64,000 bases of DNA from Clarkia xantiana subsp. parviflora (taxonomy: Eukaryota; Streptophyta; Magnoliopsida; Myrtales; Onagraceae). Both the position numbers and the translations under genes were made by a program. The notes under the pieces were generated by a model. That model searched no databases and was not told the origin of the DNA. It worked only from the letters and a program-made list of their open reading frames with translations. Below, piece after piece: positions 1-12,250 of the stretch (its first letter is position 1; each line of letters opens with the position of its first letter). The DNA lies in contig JAPTYO010000009.1 of NCBI GenBank assembly GCA_036873135.1, forward strand, positions 24,325,756 through 24,389,755, read 5' to 3'.

Positions 1-753
1 AGGTTGATTTCTTCCATAGCTCGTGGTGCGATATAGCCTTTTGTTCGAATCTCGCGGACGGCGCCAAGTGTTGCATCCAAATCCAACTGGGGGGTCAGAC
101 TCTTCGGCACTTCAGGTTATGTTCGAGTCGGGTTGTCGGACGATGACTGCGGGTTGTCAGGAGGCGACTGCAGGCTGTCAGCTGACGATAGGGGGTTGTC
201 GGCAATGCGTGCCTTGCTGGCTTCACGAACTCTTTCCCTGCACAAAGGGAAATAACCAGCACGGTAGGGGGAGTGCCGGTTGAACCCTCTCCGATGCTTA
301 AATAAGAGTCTAAAGAGAAATTTTCTAGAGAGAGGTCAGAGCTCCAAAACCAATTTCTTCAGAATATGAGTTCAAATGGGAGGCCAAGGTCCACTATTTA
401 TAGGATACCTGAGAAACGAACCCGGTTTTTGTGCGGTTCGACGCCGGTTCTAAAGGAAGATAGGAATCGTCGTCCGGTTTGATTAAGTTTGGCTTTGGGA
501 GACTCCTTGCTCGGTGTACGTAAGCAGGGTAGCGCGCGGTACCTAGGCAGCAGTCTGAACCCCGTCGGACTTAGGCAATTCGACGGGGTTCAGATTGCTT
601 GTGGACAATCCGGAGGCCTGGTCCGGACGCGCATGCCGCGCTTCCGGACCGTTTTGAACCTCGGGTGACGCGTTTGGATCCGTTATGTGAATTTCAACGT
701 GTTTACGAAGTCCGGAATGTAAATATGAACCCGAATTGGGCAGATATCCCTCA
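1..753 (+). mobile_element. 3' LTR and internal end of an R1-family LTR element
   Basis: Positions 69-753 form an LTR starting TGTTGCATCC and ending CCCTCA. It is related to the two LTRs at 47503-48341 and 55877-56714. Shared landmarks are the GAACCCTCTCCGATGCTTAAA block (here near 283-303), a GAGAGAGGTCAGAGC block and a TATTTATAG block. Bases 1-68 match the internal sequence just before the LTR at 55877 (TTCGAATCTCGCG, then GACG.CGCCAA), so this is a 3' LTR whose element body lies left of the window. No coding sequence is seen. The downstream target-site duplication cannot be tested because the 5' LTR is outside. Confidence 0.75.
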
Positions 754-1727
754 GGCACATTGAATCTTCACGGGACTCTCAATGATTTCTTGATATATTC
801 CCATCTTCGGACATGTCTGATCTCAATGGGAGATGCCCCTTGGTTAACAACGACGGTTTAGACATCACCATAAAACAGATGTACGGCTTGGTTCGGGGAC
901 GCGTATGAATTCCACACATGGTAGGTGGAATTTTGGCATGGAAGTTCTTTGAAGCAGTCACGTTTCGCGTGGTTGCGACCTCGTCGAAATGATCGTCTGA
1001 TCTGCAAAAAGAGTAGGGACACTCAAATCTCAAGGAAAAATCAATTACAATTCATCGCACCTGAGCGTTGGATATCCTGGGTGCGCAATTTGTTCTTGGT
1101 GCGATTAGATGGCCGCATGTTCTTTTTATGTTGCCCCACTTCTCAAACGTTCTTTCACTCGCATATTCGATTTTCGCGTGATCGTCAATATTTGTTCGCT
1201 CGGATGATGTGCACTTGTCCTTCCAACAAACAGTCACGCTCGACCTTGACTAGGGGTCTTGGCCGTCCATTAGTGTATATTCCTTGAAAACTTCTTTGCG
1301 ACCTTTATCGAAGGTCGGGACTGACACAAAACGTCGGGCCCTCTGGTTGGAAATTTTCGCATTTTCCAAATCCCTAGATATCCTCTACCGGTAGCGTTTC
1401 CCCTGACGCAGTGTTGTGAACTTATTCATCTTGCAAGGACGAAGCATGATGTATCGATAAACGTTAATTCAGTCACCTGACAGTTGTATCATCATTGTCG
1501 ATATTTCTGATAACCTCAGTGGTTAACGAGTTCACTTCCTACGCAACTCATTAGGAAGATATGTATCCTAAATAAAAGAAAAATAGAATCAACGCGGAGC
1601 AAATGATAATGGAAAATTCAATAAAGGGATTTATTTATGTTGAACAGATCATGACAATATCCCTCTTTCCTTTGCGGGGATCATGATCTTGCCACGCAAG
1701 GAGTACATTATTATCTCAGTAATTCTC
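754..1727. other. unassigned decayed sequence between two retroelements
   Basis: No intact gene is seen. It lies between the R1 LTR and the minus-strand gag remnant, where protease and later pol of the Tat/Ogre element would be expected, but I could recognise no pol motif in any frame. The short open frames here look like chance. Confidence 0.4.
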
Positions 1728-2755
1728 TCATTGCCATGTGGAGGAGCGGCTGAAATAGCGAGTTGGGATTCTTCGAGAAAGCCCGGCGTTATGAGCAGGT
1801 AGCTGGTTGACGTTCGACGATGGAACCAGGTTGAATATCAAGAGTTTGTGGTCAATAAGGTCTTGAGTTTCATGCTTCAGACGCATGCAGTCCTCTGTTG
1901 TATGACCTGCCGCTCCCATATGAAATTCACGTGTTGAGTGCGGCTCATTCCTGGCTACTTTGGAATCTGACTTCAAAACCTCAGGGCCGATGAGTCTTTG
2001 AGCGAACGCTTTTCGGTACAACTCTACCAACGACATTGGTAAAGGTGTGAATTTCCTAGGCTCTCAACGTCTATTTTCAGCCTGATTCCCTTGTCCGGTC
2101 GTGACGGATGGTTGCACGCCTTGGGATTGTGGAGCTGCTAGCTGGGAATGGTATGTATGATCCACGGACTGAGGGTATCGCGTTGGGTAGAGTGCAATGA
2201 TTGTTGCATCTTTGGGCAGCGAGTTATCAAGCCTTCCCTTCTTCCTAGGGTTTTCGATTTTTCCATTCCGGATCTCATGTTCCAACATCTCTCTCGGGCG
2301 ACGGTCGTGTTTAGGTAAGGAAGTTGTATGAGGTCGGTAGAGTTTGGCCGGGAAGACCAACTGCAACATATGAAGCTTGGTGGGGAAACCTGGTAGCGGC
2401 TAGTGAGGCGGCTTCAACATTAAGTGTTACCATTGGAAGGGAGCTCGGGATCGGTGTTTCGGTCGGCACATATGGGTTCATGGCTGCGAGATACGGCTGT
2501 GCTCCGAGTAGTTCCATAATGTTCTCAAGGTTTGCGGACATAACGGCAGTGTCTCTTGTATTTGAGCAATGGATTCCTCGAGCTGAGCCATCCGCTTTTC
2601 ATACTGTTGAACCTTTTGAGCTTGATCCATTCAGTTGGAATTCTTGTGCGTATGAAGTTATAACTTGCCGGTAATACCTGCAAATTGAAAACGCGGTATT
2701 CAGAATATGGAACACAAAATATCGTGCATGATCGTTTTTGAAAATGATGTGTCAT
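1728..2755 (-). pseudogene. degenerate gag of a Tat/Ogre-lineage Ty3/Gypsy element
   Basis: The gag remnant reads leftward in several frames. The N-terminal part at 2311-2541 contains MSANLENIMELLGAQ. A basic middle part lies at 2064-2369. The C-terminal part at 1728-2036 contains MSLVELYRKAFAQRLIGP followed by HMGAAGHTTEDCMRLKHE and DLIDHKLL. The last stretch matches the H-GAxGHxTExC-LK region and following LINxxWLTF-like segment of plant Gypsy gag proteins. Frame changes and stops mean no functional protein is possible. It sits in the expected order left of the PBS and 5' LTR of the same minus-strand element. Confidence 0.72.
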
Positions 2756-3758
2756 TCATTTCATCGTCTTTTGAAAAGTGTTTTGTAACTAAAAATATGT
2801 TCTAATACACTTTACACAACTGCGGAACTTGGTCAATATGTGTCGAGTGCTTGCCCCAAAATTCGAGTGAAGGTAGTGTAAGAATATTTTTCCAAATTGG
2901 CTTCGACCATTTGTTCAAATTTTGGAGTGAGCACTTAACGTTGACATTTCTATTTGTCGAATTTCCAAGGCTAACGATTGCGGCGCTCTACTCTGCGCGG
3001 TTTTCTCCAAAAGTATTGTTTTGTCTTTATCATGCTAGTCCGGATCTGGTTAACGTCAACCTTGGGAAATGGAAGGGCCGTGATACGACATAAATTGTGC
3101 AGTCATCCCATTCTTACCGAAAATGGCGTGTAAAACGTTCTAGAAACGACGATTTGAATGACACTTTTTGAAAAAAAAATATGATGCATACTTGAAATGT
3201 AAATTTCCATTAATATGCGTTGTACAATTACATATAGTACAAAAAATAAAAGATTACATCAAGACCCATGTCCTATACATGAAAAACTCTAAGGATCGGG
3301 AACAAATTAAAAGTGAAACACACGCATGTATGCGTAGCGGTAGCATGTTGGCAGGAGCGAGGATTCAAGTGTGTGTGTTTTGCTTTGTCCTAATAGGTGA
3401 GTTCCACTGATAGGTTTCCGACACGATGGTTTCCTCACCCCATCATAGGGATCACAGGACCTACACGAGCGGTGGAGTTGTTCTGATTCGTTCCGACGGC
3501 TCGGCCGCGCGGTCGTACCCTTACTATCTCTCCGGGTTTCTAGTTGCCCTGGGTTTTAGGCGTTTTGATACTCTACTAAAGTGAGTGTGTGCTGTGTAAA
3601 ACAGCACCATAAAAGAACTTGTTAGTGAAAATAAAAATAAAAACAAGAACTTCATACCTATGAAAAAAAAAATTATAGTTAGAATAACGACGAAAAATAT
3701 GTTTAAATTAAAACATGACAAATAAGCAAATATGACAAGCCTGAACCCTCAAAGAAAT
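2756..3758. other. untranslated leader region of the Tat/Ogre element
   Basis: Sequence between the PBS and the gag remnant of the minus-strand element. There is no supported coding region. A/T runs near 3168-3180 and 3661-3672 are low complexity. Confidence 0.4.
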
Positions 3759-3778
3759 CCCCAGCAGAGTCGCCAAAC
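3759..3778 (-). other. primer-binding site of Tat/Ogre element
   Basis: On the minus strand the LTR end (..CTGACA) is followed at once by TTTGGCGACTCTGCTGGGG. This is the TTTGGCGACTC..GGGGA sequence typical after the 5' LTR of plant Tat/Ogre elements, where it serves as a tRNA primer site. Its position fixes the LTR boundary and the strand. Confidence 0.75.
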
Positions 3779-4564
3779 TGTCAGACCTAAATCTAATCTA
3801 CGACGAATTACGTTTTTGAAAATGTGGATTTTGAACAGAGTCGCCACTAGTTAATTAAGGCTAACTAGAATCCTAAATTACCTAAGCGAATAACGAATTA
3901 AACACCTAGGTATAAAATCGATCTACGATCAGAAATTCGAATTCGGAGGTTCTATTACGAATTAAAAAAATATAATTTTTAATTACGCCCTTTCGGTACT
4001 CATTTCACTTAATTTGCCAATTTTAAAGTTAATTATTTATAAACCGATTTTAAGTATGAACAGCAATAATATCTAATAATATTAACATTTATCACATAGA
4101 GTTAAATCGATATAAACTAATATAATGAATACATATTATTAACAATTTATCATTTAACTATGATCAAATTTAAAACTATTTATGTCAAATTAATTTATTA
4201 AAATAATACATACTAGAAAATAAATAAAAAAGACAAATTAAAACCAGCCTAATTATTTTAATACAATAATAAATAAATAAAACAAAAATAATCAATTATT
4301 AATAAATAATGATTAAATAAGGAATAAATAAAAAAATAAAAAATAAAAAATGAAAAAAATGCAGCGGAACTCACAGGGAGCCAGCGGAGGAGACGACGCT
4401 GGCTGTGACCGGCGAGGGGGAAAGCGGGGACGACGGGCACCAGGCGGGGATGAGACGGCAACAACGAGGCGCGTCGGGCAGCGGCGCGGGTCTCGGCATG
4501 GACGGCAGGTGGCAGCGGCGTGCAATGGTGGTTGTTGCTGGAGTCACCGGCGGGAGAGCTTGTT

Positions 4565-4604
<40 letters not shown>

Positions 4605-5187
4605 GGCGAGGGCGGAGGCGTGGTGACCAGAAATTGGCGGGCGAGGTGGCGGGGACACCGGGCGGAGCCGAGGGGCGGTCACCGGCGGGGCTCCGGCGGT
4701 TGGAGGGCATAACTCATGTTGAAGAAGATAGAGAAAAACTTTTGCACTAAAGACAAAAATCGCACAGGACCCGAGAAAATAATGTATTATGATATTAGAG
4801 TGTTTTTCTCTGTGTTTACAATGTAGAACTGGACCCCTATTTATAGTAGAACCTAGATTACAGATAAGAACTACTAAATCTTAAAATAATTAAATAACTG
4901 ACAGATAAATAACTACGGATAAATATTTACAAATAATTATCCCTAAATAATAGGAGATAAGAATTGTACACAAATACCTTACAAATAATTGTCTAAAAAT
5001 TAAAAAACTAATTATTATATATATATATTTTTAATATTCTGAAAATATTAAATATATTCAAAATATATTTATAATAATTTTCTAATGTGCACTTAAGCAT
5101 TTCTTGGAGACTTCGTGGCTTGATGCGTCCATAATTGACGTATTACGTGTATTGTCGTTACGTCCGGGTCAAAATCGAGTGTTTACA
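3779..5187 (-). repeat. 5' LTR of the minus-strand Tat/Ogre element
   Basis: Plus-strand limits are TGTCAGACC (3779) and GTGTTTACA (5187). In element orientation the LTR starts TGTAAACACTCGATTTTGAC, which resembles starts of plant Tat/Ogre LTRs, and ends GGTCTGACA. It is about 1.41 kb. Most is very AT-rich, but 4350-4715 is a sharply bounded GC-rich island holding a GA microsatellite. The partner LTR is not in the window. Confidence 0.7.
4566..4602 (+). repeat. (GA)n microsatellite
   Basis: An uninterrupted GA run of about 18 units inside the GC-rich island of the LTR. It generates artificial RERERE and SLSLSL open frames on the two strands. Confidence 0.95.
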
Positions 5188-5486
5188 AGTTCCAATTAGT
5201 AGTTCAACTATCAAATTGTTAAAATTCCATAGTTCAGTTAGTAAGTTGCTAATTTAGCCAAGATGTAATAAAAAGAAATTCTTATGATCCTTAATGCGAA
5301 GAGATTTGAACCCCGATACCGTCATATTTTAACTTAAGTCAAATATTGGCCGGACTAATTGGTCCTGATTTGTGATGGTTTTATCCTTTAATACTCTCGG
5401 TTTGGAATTGCGAAAGTAGAAAAGTAAAAGAAAAAGAAAAACTAATGTACATTGAATTGAACAAATTGATCTTCATCAGCCCTAAC
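5188..5486. other. 3' flank of the gene below
   Basis: AT-rich flank between the retroelement LTR and the stop codon of the minus-strand gene. It should contain that gene's 3' UTR. No other gene is seen. Confidence 0.4.
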
Positions 5487-7099
5487 CTATAAAAACAAAA
5501 ATGGTTGTTTCTTCTTCTTCTCCTCCCTATTGCCCTTAGATGTTTCGGTCTCAGCAGTACTAACCGAACCATCTCGATCGGATTCCGCCAGCAATGGAGA
5601 GTGGAGCAACTTGTTGTCGATGCTTCTCTTGCCGTCCATCTTCCTCCCAATGCTTAATGTGAGCTCCACCACTTGATCATCTTCATCATCAATGGCTGTT
5701 TCCTCCTTACAGGGTATTTCGTGATCAAGACATCCGTAGCTCTTCACCGGATCCCGGGTTTGTATTTGAAGTGGTTGCTTGTTTGGCAAGTTAATGAAGC
5801 TAGTAGTGTCTGATGAACAAGTTGGTGCTGCAGTTAATAAGGGGGAGCTCCAAAGTGTAGCTGTTCCTTCCATTTGCTGCTTCTTAACTTCACCCATCAG
5901 CAACTTTTGAACACTGTATAATCTGTGGAGTTCTCTAACCTGCAACATTAATTTTCACAACTGGTATGTGACACCCACATCATATAGAAAATAGTTATTT
6001 GTATCTCATATAAGTTACTACTCAATTTCAATAGAAATACATAATTGTTTTTTTTAGAGGACAACAGGCTCAATCAGGCGGGATTTTGACTAGTAAGGAT
6101 AGTCGCTCGATCTTGGAGCGTTTACAAACAGTACCAAAGCTGACTTAGGATCGTGATCGGACTCGTTGATAAAAGACTCCAACGCTAAATAATAACCGGT
6201 TATGTGAGCCTGATGGTGCAAGTTGGGGGTGTAAATGAGTCGAGTATTAGGCTTCTCGTAGTCGACTCGGCTCAAATAAGCCGAACTCGAGCTCAAGCAC
6301 TTTCTAGACTAGATTTTCGGGCTTGAACTTGATTAAAAAATTGCTTGATTTTGGCTCGATTAAGCTCAAATAGTAAGGTTTAAAGTGAAATTGTAGGCTC
6401 GAACTCGAAGTTTGCTTGACCGAGCTCGGCTCAATCTGCACGTGGGTATTGTAGGCCCAATATATATTAGTGTACATATAAAAGTTTGATAAGACTCGCT
6501 ACTAGGTTCGATCCGAGTGTATCCAAACTTGAATTCAAGTATTGTCTGAAGTGAACTCAATTAGCTTACGAGTCGTTTACACTTATAGGTTCAAGTCTCG
6601 GATCACCTACGGGTCCAAAGATTCTAGACTAGACCACAACTAGGACGACGTATTGCACATTAAGAGGTAGATTGTGAGATGAGAACCCATGGTTAGATTA
6701 GGCCACGATGACATGGATGGCTGTACACATTAAGAGAGACTGTGACACCACACTTTATTCCAAAATAGTGATTTGGATGCCAGAAATTCGTTAACGTGCT
6801 TAAAGTTTGAGAGCAGTGGAAAATGGTACCTGTTGTTTGAAGATTTGTTCGTGCATCTGCATGGTAGTCTTAATGCAATTAGATTCTTCTTCTTCTTCTA
6901 TCGTGGTTGTTGGATTATGACTGCTGCTGCTTTTTCCACAGTCCATAACTTGTTCGACAAGGAATCCTCTGTGAAACCCGAACCGGCGCCTGTTCCTGGA
7001 ACCTTGATTGAGTTGTGTGTTCCGGAAATCATTCACTACGTAACAATTGTCAGCTAGTAGAACATAATTGATTATTGCAGGTTGGAGATCTGGTCCCAT
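5487..7099 (-). CDS. two-exon plant protein with DUF863-like ELHRLYxVQKLLM motif
   Basis: The function is unknown. Exon 1 is 7099..6830 and exon 2 is 5939..5487, joined in phase 0. The donor is CAG|GTACC at 6830/6829 and the acceptor TTGCAG|GTT at 5940/5939, giving about 240 residues. The junction reads EQIFKQQ|VRELHRLYSVQKLLM. This matches the conserved FKQQVxELHRLYxxQxxLM segment of plant DUF863-type nuclear proteins, whose full members are far longer. Exon 1 carries an acidic EEEEE stretch near residue 70. Exon 2 has a VVELTLSIG motif near its middle and ends in a basic KKKK tail. No membrane segment is visible. The start at 7099 is the first in-frame Met; a start at the internal MDCGK is possible. 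A CT/GA-rich sequence lies upstream at 7200-7420. The 890-bp intron holds repeat DNA. Confidence 0.72.
6180..6570. repeat. CTCGGCTCG-type dispersed repeat inside the intron
   Basis: This intron segment is rich in alternating GAGTCGA, CTCGGCTC, GAGCTCGA and CTCGAAC words. That is a composition common in plant dispersed repeats and unlike the AT-rich surroundings. I could not define its ends or class. Confidence 0.4.
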
Positions 7100-7689
7100 G
7101 CCTCCTGAAATACTTGCAGCCAGGCACGCTATTATTATTTTTTATTGTAAACAAAGAGAGAATACATACACATATATACATATAAGAGAAACTGCTAATA
7201 TAATTAACTCATATCACCCACCCAGAAACATCTTCCTCCATTACAGCAATCTCTTCTTCATCATCACCCAATTTCTTCCTTTTTTTCCTCTTGTTTTGTA
7301 AAAACTATCGAAAAGAAACTGAAAATGGAAGGGAGAAATCAAAGGGTGTGAATCTGAATAATGGAATAAAGCAGAAGCAGCTGCTGTACTTGTCTTCTCT
7401 TCTCTTCTCTCAACCCCAAAAGTAAATTATAATGTGTTGTGTTTTGGCAGGCCAAACCAAACCCCTCCAAAAGAGAAAATTAAAGAAGAAAGGGAATTCT
7501 TAATTATTTAGAATGGAAAGTTTTTAGCTTTTGGGAGAAGAAGAAAAGAGAAAGAAACAACAAACTAAGTTTCTTTTAATATTTCATCATTCCTTCAGTT
7601 TCAGGCCTCTTTTGCCAGCCTGTTTGTCTCATCAAATATATATATATATAGAAATGGTATAAAATAGCAGCCCCATTTTTATATATATA
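7100..7689 (-). promoter_or_regulatory. presumed 5' leader and promoter of the DUF863-like gene
   Basis: For the minus-strand gene this is the upstream side. On that strand it is GA-rich (TCTTCTCTTCTCTTC on plus at 7389-7410), which is common in plant 5' leaders. A TATATATATATA tract lies at 7638-7650. There are TA-rich alternatives, so no TATA box or start site can be assigned. Confidence 0.3.
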
Positions 7690-7720
7690 TTAGTTATTAA
7701 CACGTGCGCGTTGCACGCGG
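7690..7720 (-). mobile_element. candidate Helitron 3' terminus
   Basis: On the minus strand a GC-rich hairpin (CGTGC and GCACG around a 5-nt loop, plus positions 7703-7717) is followed after about 10 nt by CTAA and then T. This fits the Helitron 3' end rule of hairpin plus CTRR inserted before T. The element would extend rightward from 7690. No 5' TC end was identified. Confidence 0.4.
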
Positions 7721-8821
7721 ATTAATCATCTAATTTTTTTAAAAAAAATTGTTTCAACTGTAAAATATAAGTATGTTGAGTTGTTATGAATAATGAATTC
7801 ATAAGATAGATAAATAAATATATAATCTAATTGAAGATCGGAGAAAGATAAGATGATTGTTAAGTACAAAATTAACTAATGTTCTAATTGTGGTACTAAA
7901 TTAGCCATATATATTACGTACATATAGATATATGCATTCCCGGTTAGATTTGACAATAAGTCATGGGTAGAACATGATGAGTGTCATTGACTGCTCATTT
8001 GTATATAACGTATAATTTTTTAGAGTGAATAATGTTAAACTCGTACTTTACCATATATGGCCATCGGTGATTCACTTTGACCTATGTGAACATAACTATA
8101 AAATTTTCATCCAATTTTTATAACAAAAAACCAATAAAAATCGATTTACCGCTAAAATAAAATTCAACCTCTAAAGTTTAAGTTTGTATTTGACTTTGCC
8201 TCAATTATTAGTTAGCTTCTAATTAGGGTATACACAATATGTTCTAATAGACAAACAAAATAACTAAATTCATACTTCACGGAGTACAAGTTCATAAAGA
8301 TTAGATGAATGTAGGTTATTTTTACGGTCGAGTTTCAAAAACCATGTCCGACTCATATTTTGACATGTTATATGAGTTGTTAAGTGATTAATCTATGGAT
8401 ACAAAAAATCTCAACATGTACCAGAAATTACACTGGTTGAGTACAGTTCATCTATTGATGTTGACTCAAAATTATATGTATATTGAATTAAAAAGTTATT
8501 AATATCTTTCCTAATGAATTTTTTTAGTAATTGCAGTAAAAAAAATACAAAATGTGTCTACAAATATAATGGGTCAAATGTAGTAGATATATAATACCTC
8601 CCATGTTTTTCTTTTAAAATTTGATAGATATTTTGAAAATATTATTATTTTGTATAATCGTTTAATTTTGGATCGATTTTGATTCAATTGACCCATTTAG
8701 GGTTCGACCTACGAACTGGTTACAACCATGTCGCTTGAATTGAACAATCTGATTTGGGTCAGTCCGTGCTTGGATGTGTAGCCCTAGATGAGTTAATTTG
8801 ACCACAAGAGTTAATTGAACC
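7721..8821. other. AT-rich intergenic DNA
   Basis: No gene, tRNA or structured repeat is recognised. It may hold the body of the Helitron whose candidate end is at 7690. Confidence 0.5.
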
Positions 8822-8932
8822 CAACTGACCGATCTAGGGCTCGACCCCAGATTTGGGTCGGACACAATTCAGGTTGCCGACCAGATCTAGGTCAGACCTA
8901 GTTCTTGGGTCGAGCCCTAGATCGGTCAGTTG
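8822..8932. repeat. perfect 26-bp inverted repeat
   Basis: CAACTGACCGATCTAGGGCT and its continuation (8822-8847) are exactly reverse-complemented at 8907-8932, around a 59-bp loop that itself contains GATCTAGG words. It looks like the centre of an old foldback transposon. Outer arms and target-site duplication were not found. Confidence 0.75.
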
Positions 8933-9690
8933 ATCCAAAGTCGACTCGACAATTTAATAGATATATCAAATTATAACATTTTTGAAATTTGTACCAATTG
9001 ATAACATTATATAAATAAATGGTACCTTCAGACCTATTAATTAACCACTATCTATTATACCAATATATAATTTGTGTTGGGTCCTCACCCCCAATAGTCA
9101 TGACTTACCCTCAAAGGGTATCATTTATAAATAGCTAAACCAAAATACCAACTTGGGGACGGAAGTGTTATCATGGGATACACCGCTTAGGTCAACCGGT
9201 GCCACTAACACTTAGAATATCATGATGATGGATGGCAAGAATTACGTACAAACAGCCCTACAACACCACCATTGTTAAGGCAAGGAAAAATTGCATGAGA
9301 TCTCTTGGTTTTCAAATTCTCACAATCGACATATTATTTGTTTAGGTGATAAGGAATTACGTGACAGAAGAAAATTGTCTCCATCACATACATTTCTATA
9401 TATATAAACTTGTCAATATTTTTGTTGGGCATGAATTTTCTTTTTCGACTACGGTATTGATTTTCCTCACCTCTCTTGACTCTTTCTCGTCTTTGCTAAT
9501 TCATTGTCTTTCTAACTGATGGATGGATACAAGATTTGTAATACAAGATAGACATATGTTGACTGTTTTGACCATAAAGAATTTTGTTACGACTTACTAT
9601 TGTTAAGATTTAGAGTCTCCAAAAGTTCAAATAATGTTTAATTACCCCCATTATCTTATACAAGTGTGGTAAGTTGTATCATTTCATTTT
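8933..9690. other. AT-rich intergenic DNA
   Basis: No gene or clear repeat is seen. Confidence 0.5.
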
Positions 9691-10213
9691 GGGTTAATAG
9701 GTCTTTTGGTCCATGATGTTTGACAACTTTTGGGTTTTGGTCAATGATATTTTTTTTACCTAGTTTTGGTACCATATGTTTGCATATTTTTTATAGTTTT
9801 GGTCTAACCATTACATTCCGTCTATTTTTTGACATGTTCAAGCCACGTGATCCACTCTAAACTTTAAATTTAGTCCCTCTAATACTTTCTTAACCTTTTT
9901 TTTGTTCAATTTAGTCCCGAAGTTTCAAAATTGACCCCAATTGGACAATAGGTCCAATTGAATTTTTGAAACTTCGGGACTAAATTGAACAAAAAAAAGG
10001 TTAGGAAAGTATTAGAGGTACTAAATTGAACAAAATTGAAAGCTTAGGGTGGATCACGTGACTTGAACATGCCAAAAAATGGACGGAATGTAACGGTTAG
10101 ACCAAAACTAGAAAAAATATGCAAACATATGGTACCAAAACTAGGTAAAAAAAACATCATTGACCGAAACCCAAAAATTGTCAAACATCATGGACCAAAA
10201 GACCTGTTAACCC
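9691..10213. mobile_element. MULE-type foldback MITE, terminal family A, complete
   Basis: The 523-bp element is almost entirely two long inverted arms: GGGTTAATAGGTCTTTTGG at the left, the complement ending GTTAACCC at the right, meeting near 9950. It is flanked by a perfect 9-bp duplication TTTCATTTT (9682-9690 and 10214-10222). Long TIRs and a 9-bp TSD are hallmarks of Mutator-like elements. It has no transposase, so it would move only with help in trans. A short open frame on the right arm is arm sequence, not a gene. Confidence 0.9.
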
Positions 10214-12250
10214 TTTCATTTTTCTCTATAAGCAGTTGCTGTTGGTCTGAGTGTTGGGGATTATGGGTATAGAAATTATAGGAAGAGACAAGTTATTAAA
10301 AAAGACGAAGAGAAATCAGATTTTCATTAAAAAAAAAAAGGAATAAATATCATTAAGATTTTAGAAACGAGACAGAGAAGAAGTTTCAGAAATGTTTCAG
10401 AAGACGCTTAAATTTTGCCCTATCGATATGGTAAATGAAACACATTAAATTTCACAAGTATACATATATACTTGGGATTTTAGAGTTGATAAAAAGATAT
10501 AGAGAGGGCTGGGTGTGCAGAAACTCGGGGTTGCAGCCACGCTCTACAAGTTGGATCCATTGGTCGCGGATTTCATAAAAATATGTGCACTCGAGATCTA
10601 TAGGTATGTATATGATAAATTACACTCTTTCTGTAAGTGGGTTAACAATCTTAGTTGGATGACAAATTGAAGTGTGGAGATGATTTTTCAAAGAATGAGA
10701 ATGATCAGTTATTGAGTAGTAGATTTTTTTTTGAACATATTGACTCAGCTGATTTATGTATGATTTAATAGAGACGAGATAAGATTCCTTGACTTGTAGG
10801 AATGGTTACCAATCTTCGCTTTCAAAGATGTAAGCTCTCTTCAGTTAAGAAGTTGTTATTGATTTCTTTTAACGATTTAAAGTGAAACAAAGATACATGG
10901 GCAAGTAAGTAGACGCTTCTTCAATTCATAGAAATCAATGAAGGATGTAGGTCGGAAGGATGAAGACATTTGGTCTTATTAAAACCAAAGGTGATTCACT
11001 CAAATGCATGTAACAAGACCCTTCATCTTTAGCGTCGCGAAAGAAATTGTTGAGCACCCCAGTAATCATAATTCTATGTTCATGCCAAAATCATATTGGT
11101 CTGATAAGTTATCTTTCAGGCATTGGCGGCTCTAGGAAGTGTCACATGCATGTTGATGGATAACCGTGGCTTCATTTGATGATCGGTTCATTGACCGATC
11201 AGTTCAAGTACGACGAATTGGGGAGTAATTAAGGTGTCGAGTCCTGTAAAAGACTCCAATGACTACAACATGATCGTGAGTTAATTATAGAATACTTAGA
11301 GCCAGTAAAGCCAGGGATATTGTAAGAAACGTGTTATTTTATATTTATATTGATACGTGAACAACAATGATATATTTGTTAACATCAGTATGGGATAAGG
11401 TTGTTGGTTGTACAATCGAGAAAGAATTGATCTTTTAAATTGTATACCAAACTCGGATGTTTATTCTTGTGTCAGAGATGAGAAATATTTTGCGTTCTTG
11501 AAGTATCTGACGTTTTTGTGGCTGAAGTTTTTGTGCATAGATTTTTTTGCAGATTAATGCAAATTTATGATCTGCTAATGTTTATCATTTTCCCTAATTT
11601 TTTAAGCCATTTCTTTTATGTCTGATTGACAAGATACTTTCTCCACCAGCAACCTAACATCTACAATCAAAGCAACAAACTTTGTAGCTAAGTGATTTCC
11701 ATTTTGTGGTATAAATCCATAAGAACACTCTTTTTCTACCATATATAGTTATTTTGGTATTGTTGTACAATTAACTTGCTATTGCATAAACGTTTGAGTT
11801 GAGTGTACAATTAGTCACAATTGTTAATAAAGGCCCTCAACTTATTTAAAAATAATCTTGTGTTTCAGCTTATACATGATAATAATAACAAGATTTGCAT
11901 GTTTATTATGCACATGATATAAAATATCATTTTCTGCTTTGCATCCGTTATAGAGAATGTAAAAAATTTAAACTTAAATCACAACCATAAGTACGTATTG
12001 TTTGCTTTAATGACTATGCTAAAACGAATTTATGTTAGCTTGAAATACTATTATAAATTAGTGTCCCTCTAAATTTCATTCATTTTGCTTTATAAATAGT
12101 GATATAAAATCCGAAGACAATATGAGATACTTCAATAGTTTAAAGGGTCACAGCATGTTTATTTCATAGTTTCGACCCAAAATTCGACCAATATGCTTCG
12201 CAAAGCTAACTGCATCGTCGCACATTGAATAATTTTTTTTATAAACATGT
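10214..12250. other. intergenic DNA
   Basis: AT-rich DNA with no open frame, splice pattern or RNA gene that I can support. Confidence 0.5.

Noticed and set aside
925..1287. 120-codon open frame
   Set aside because: No recognisable motif. It lies in decayed retroelement DNA, with another frame open on the opposite strand.
4258..4750. Overlapping open frames of 70-150 codons with RERERE or SLSLSL
   Set aside because: They are produced by the GA microsatellite and GC-rich island on both strands, with no protein family.
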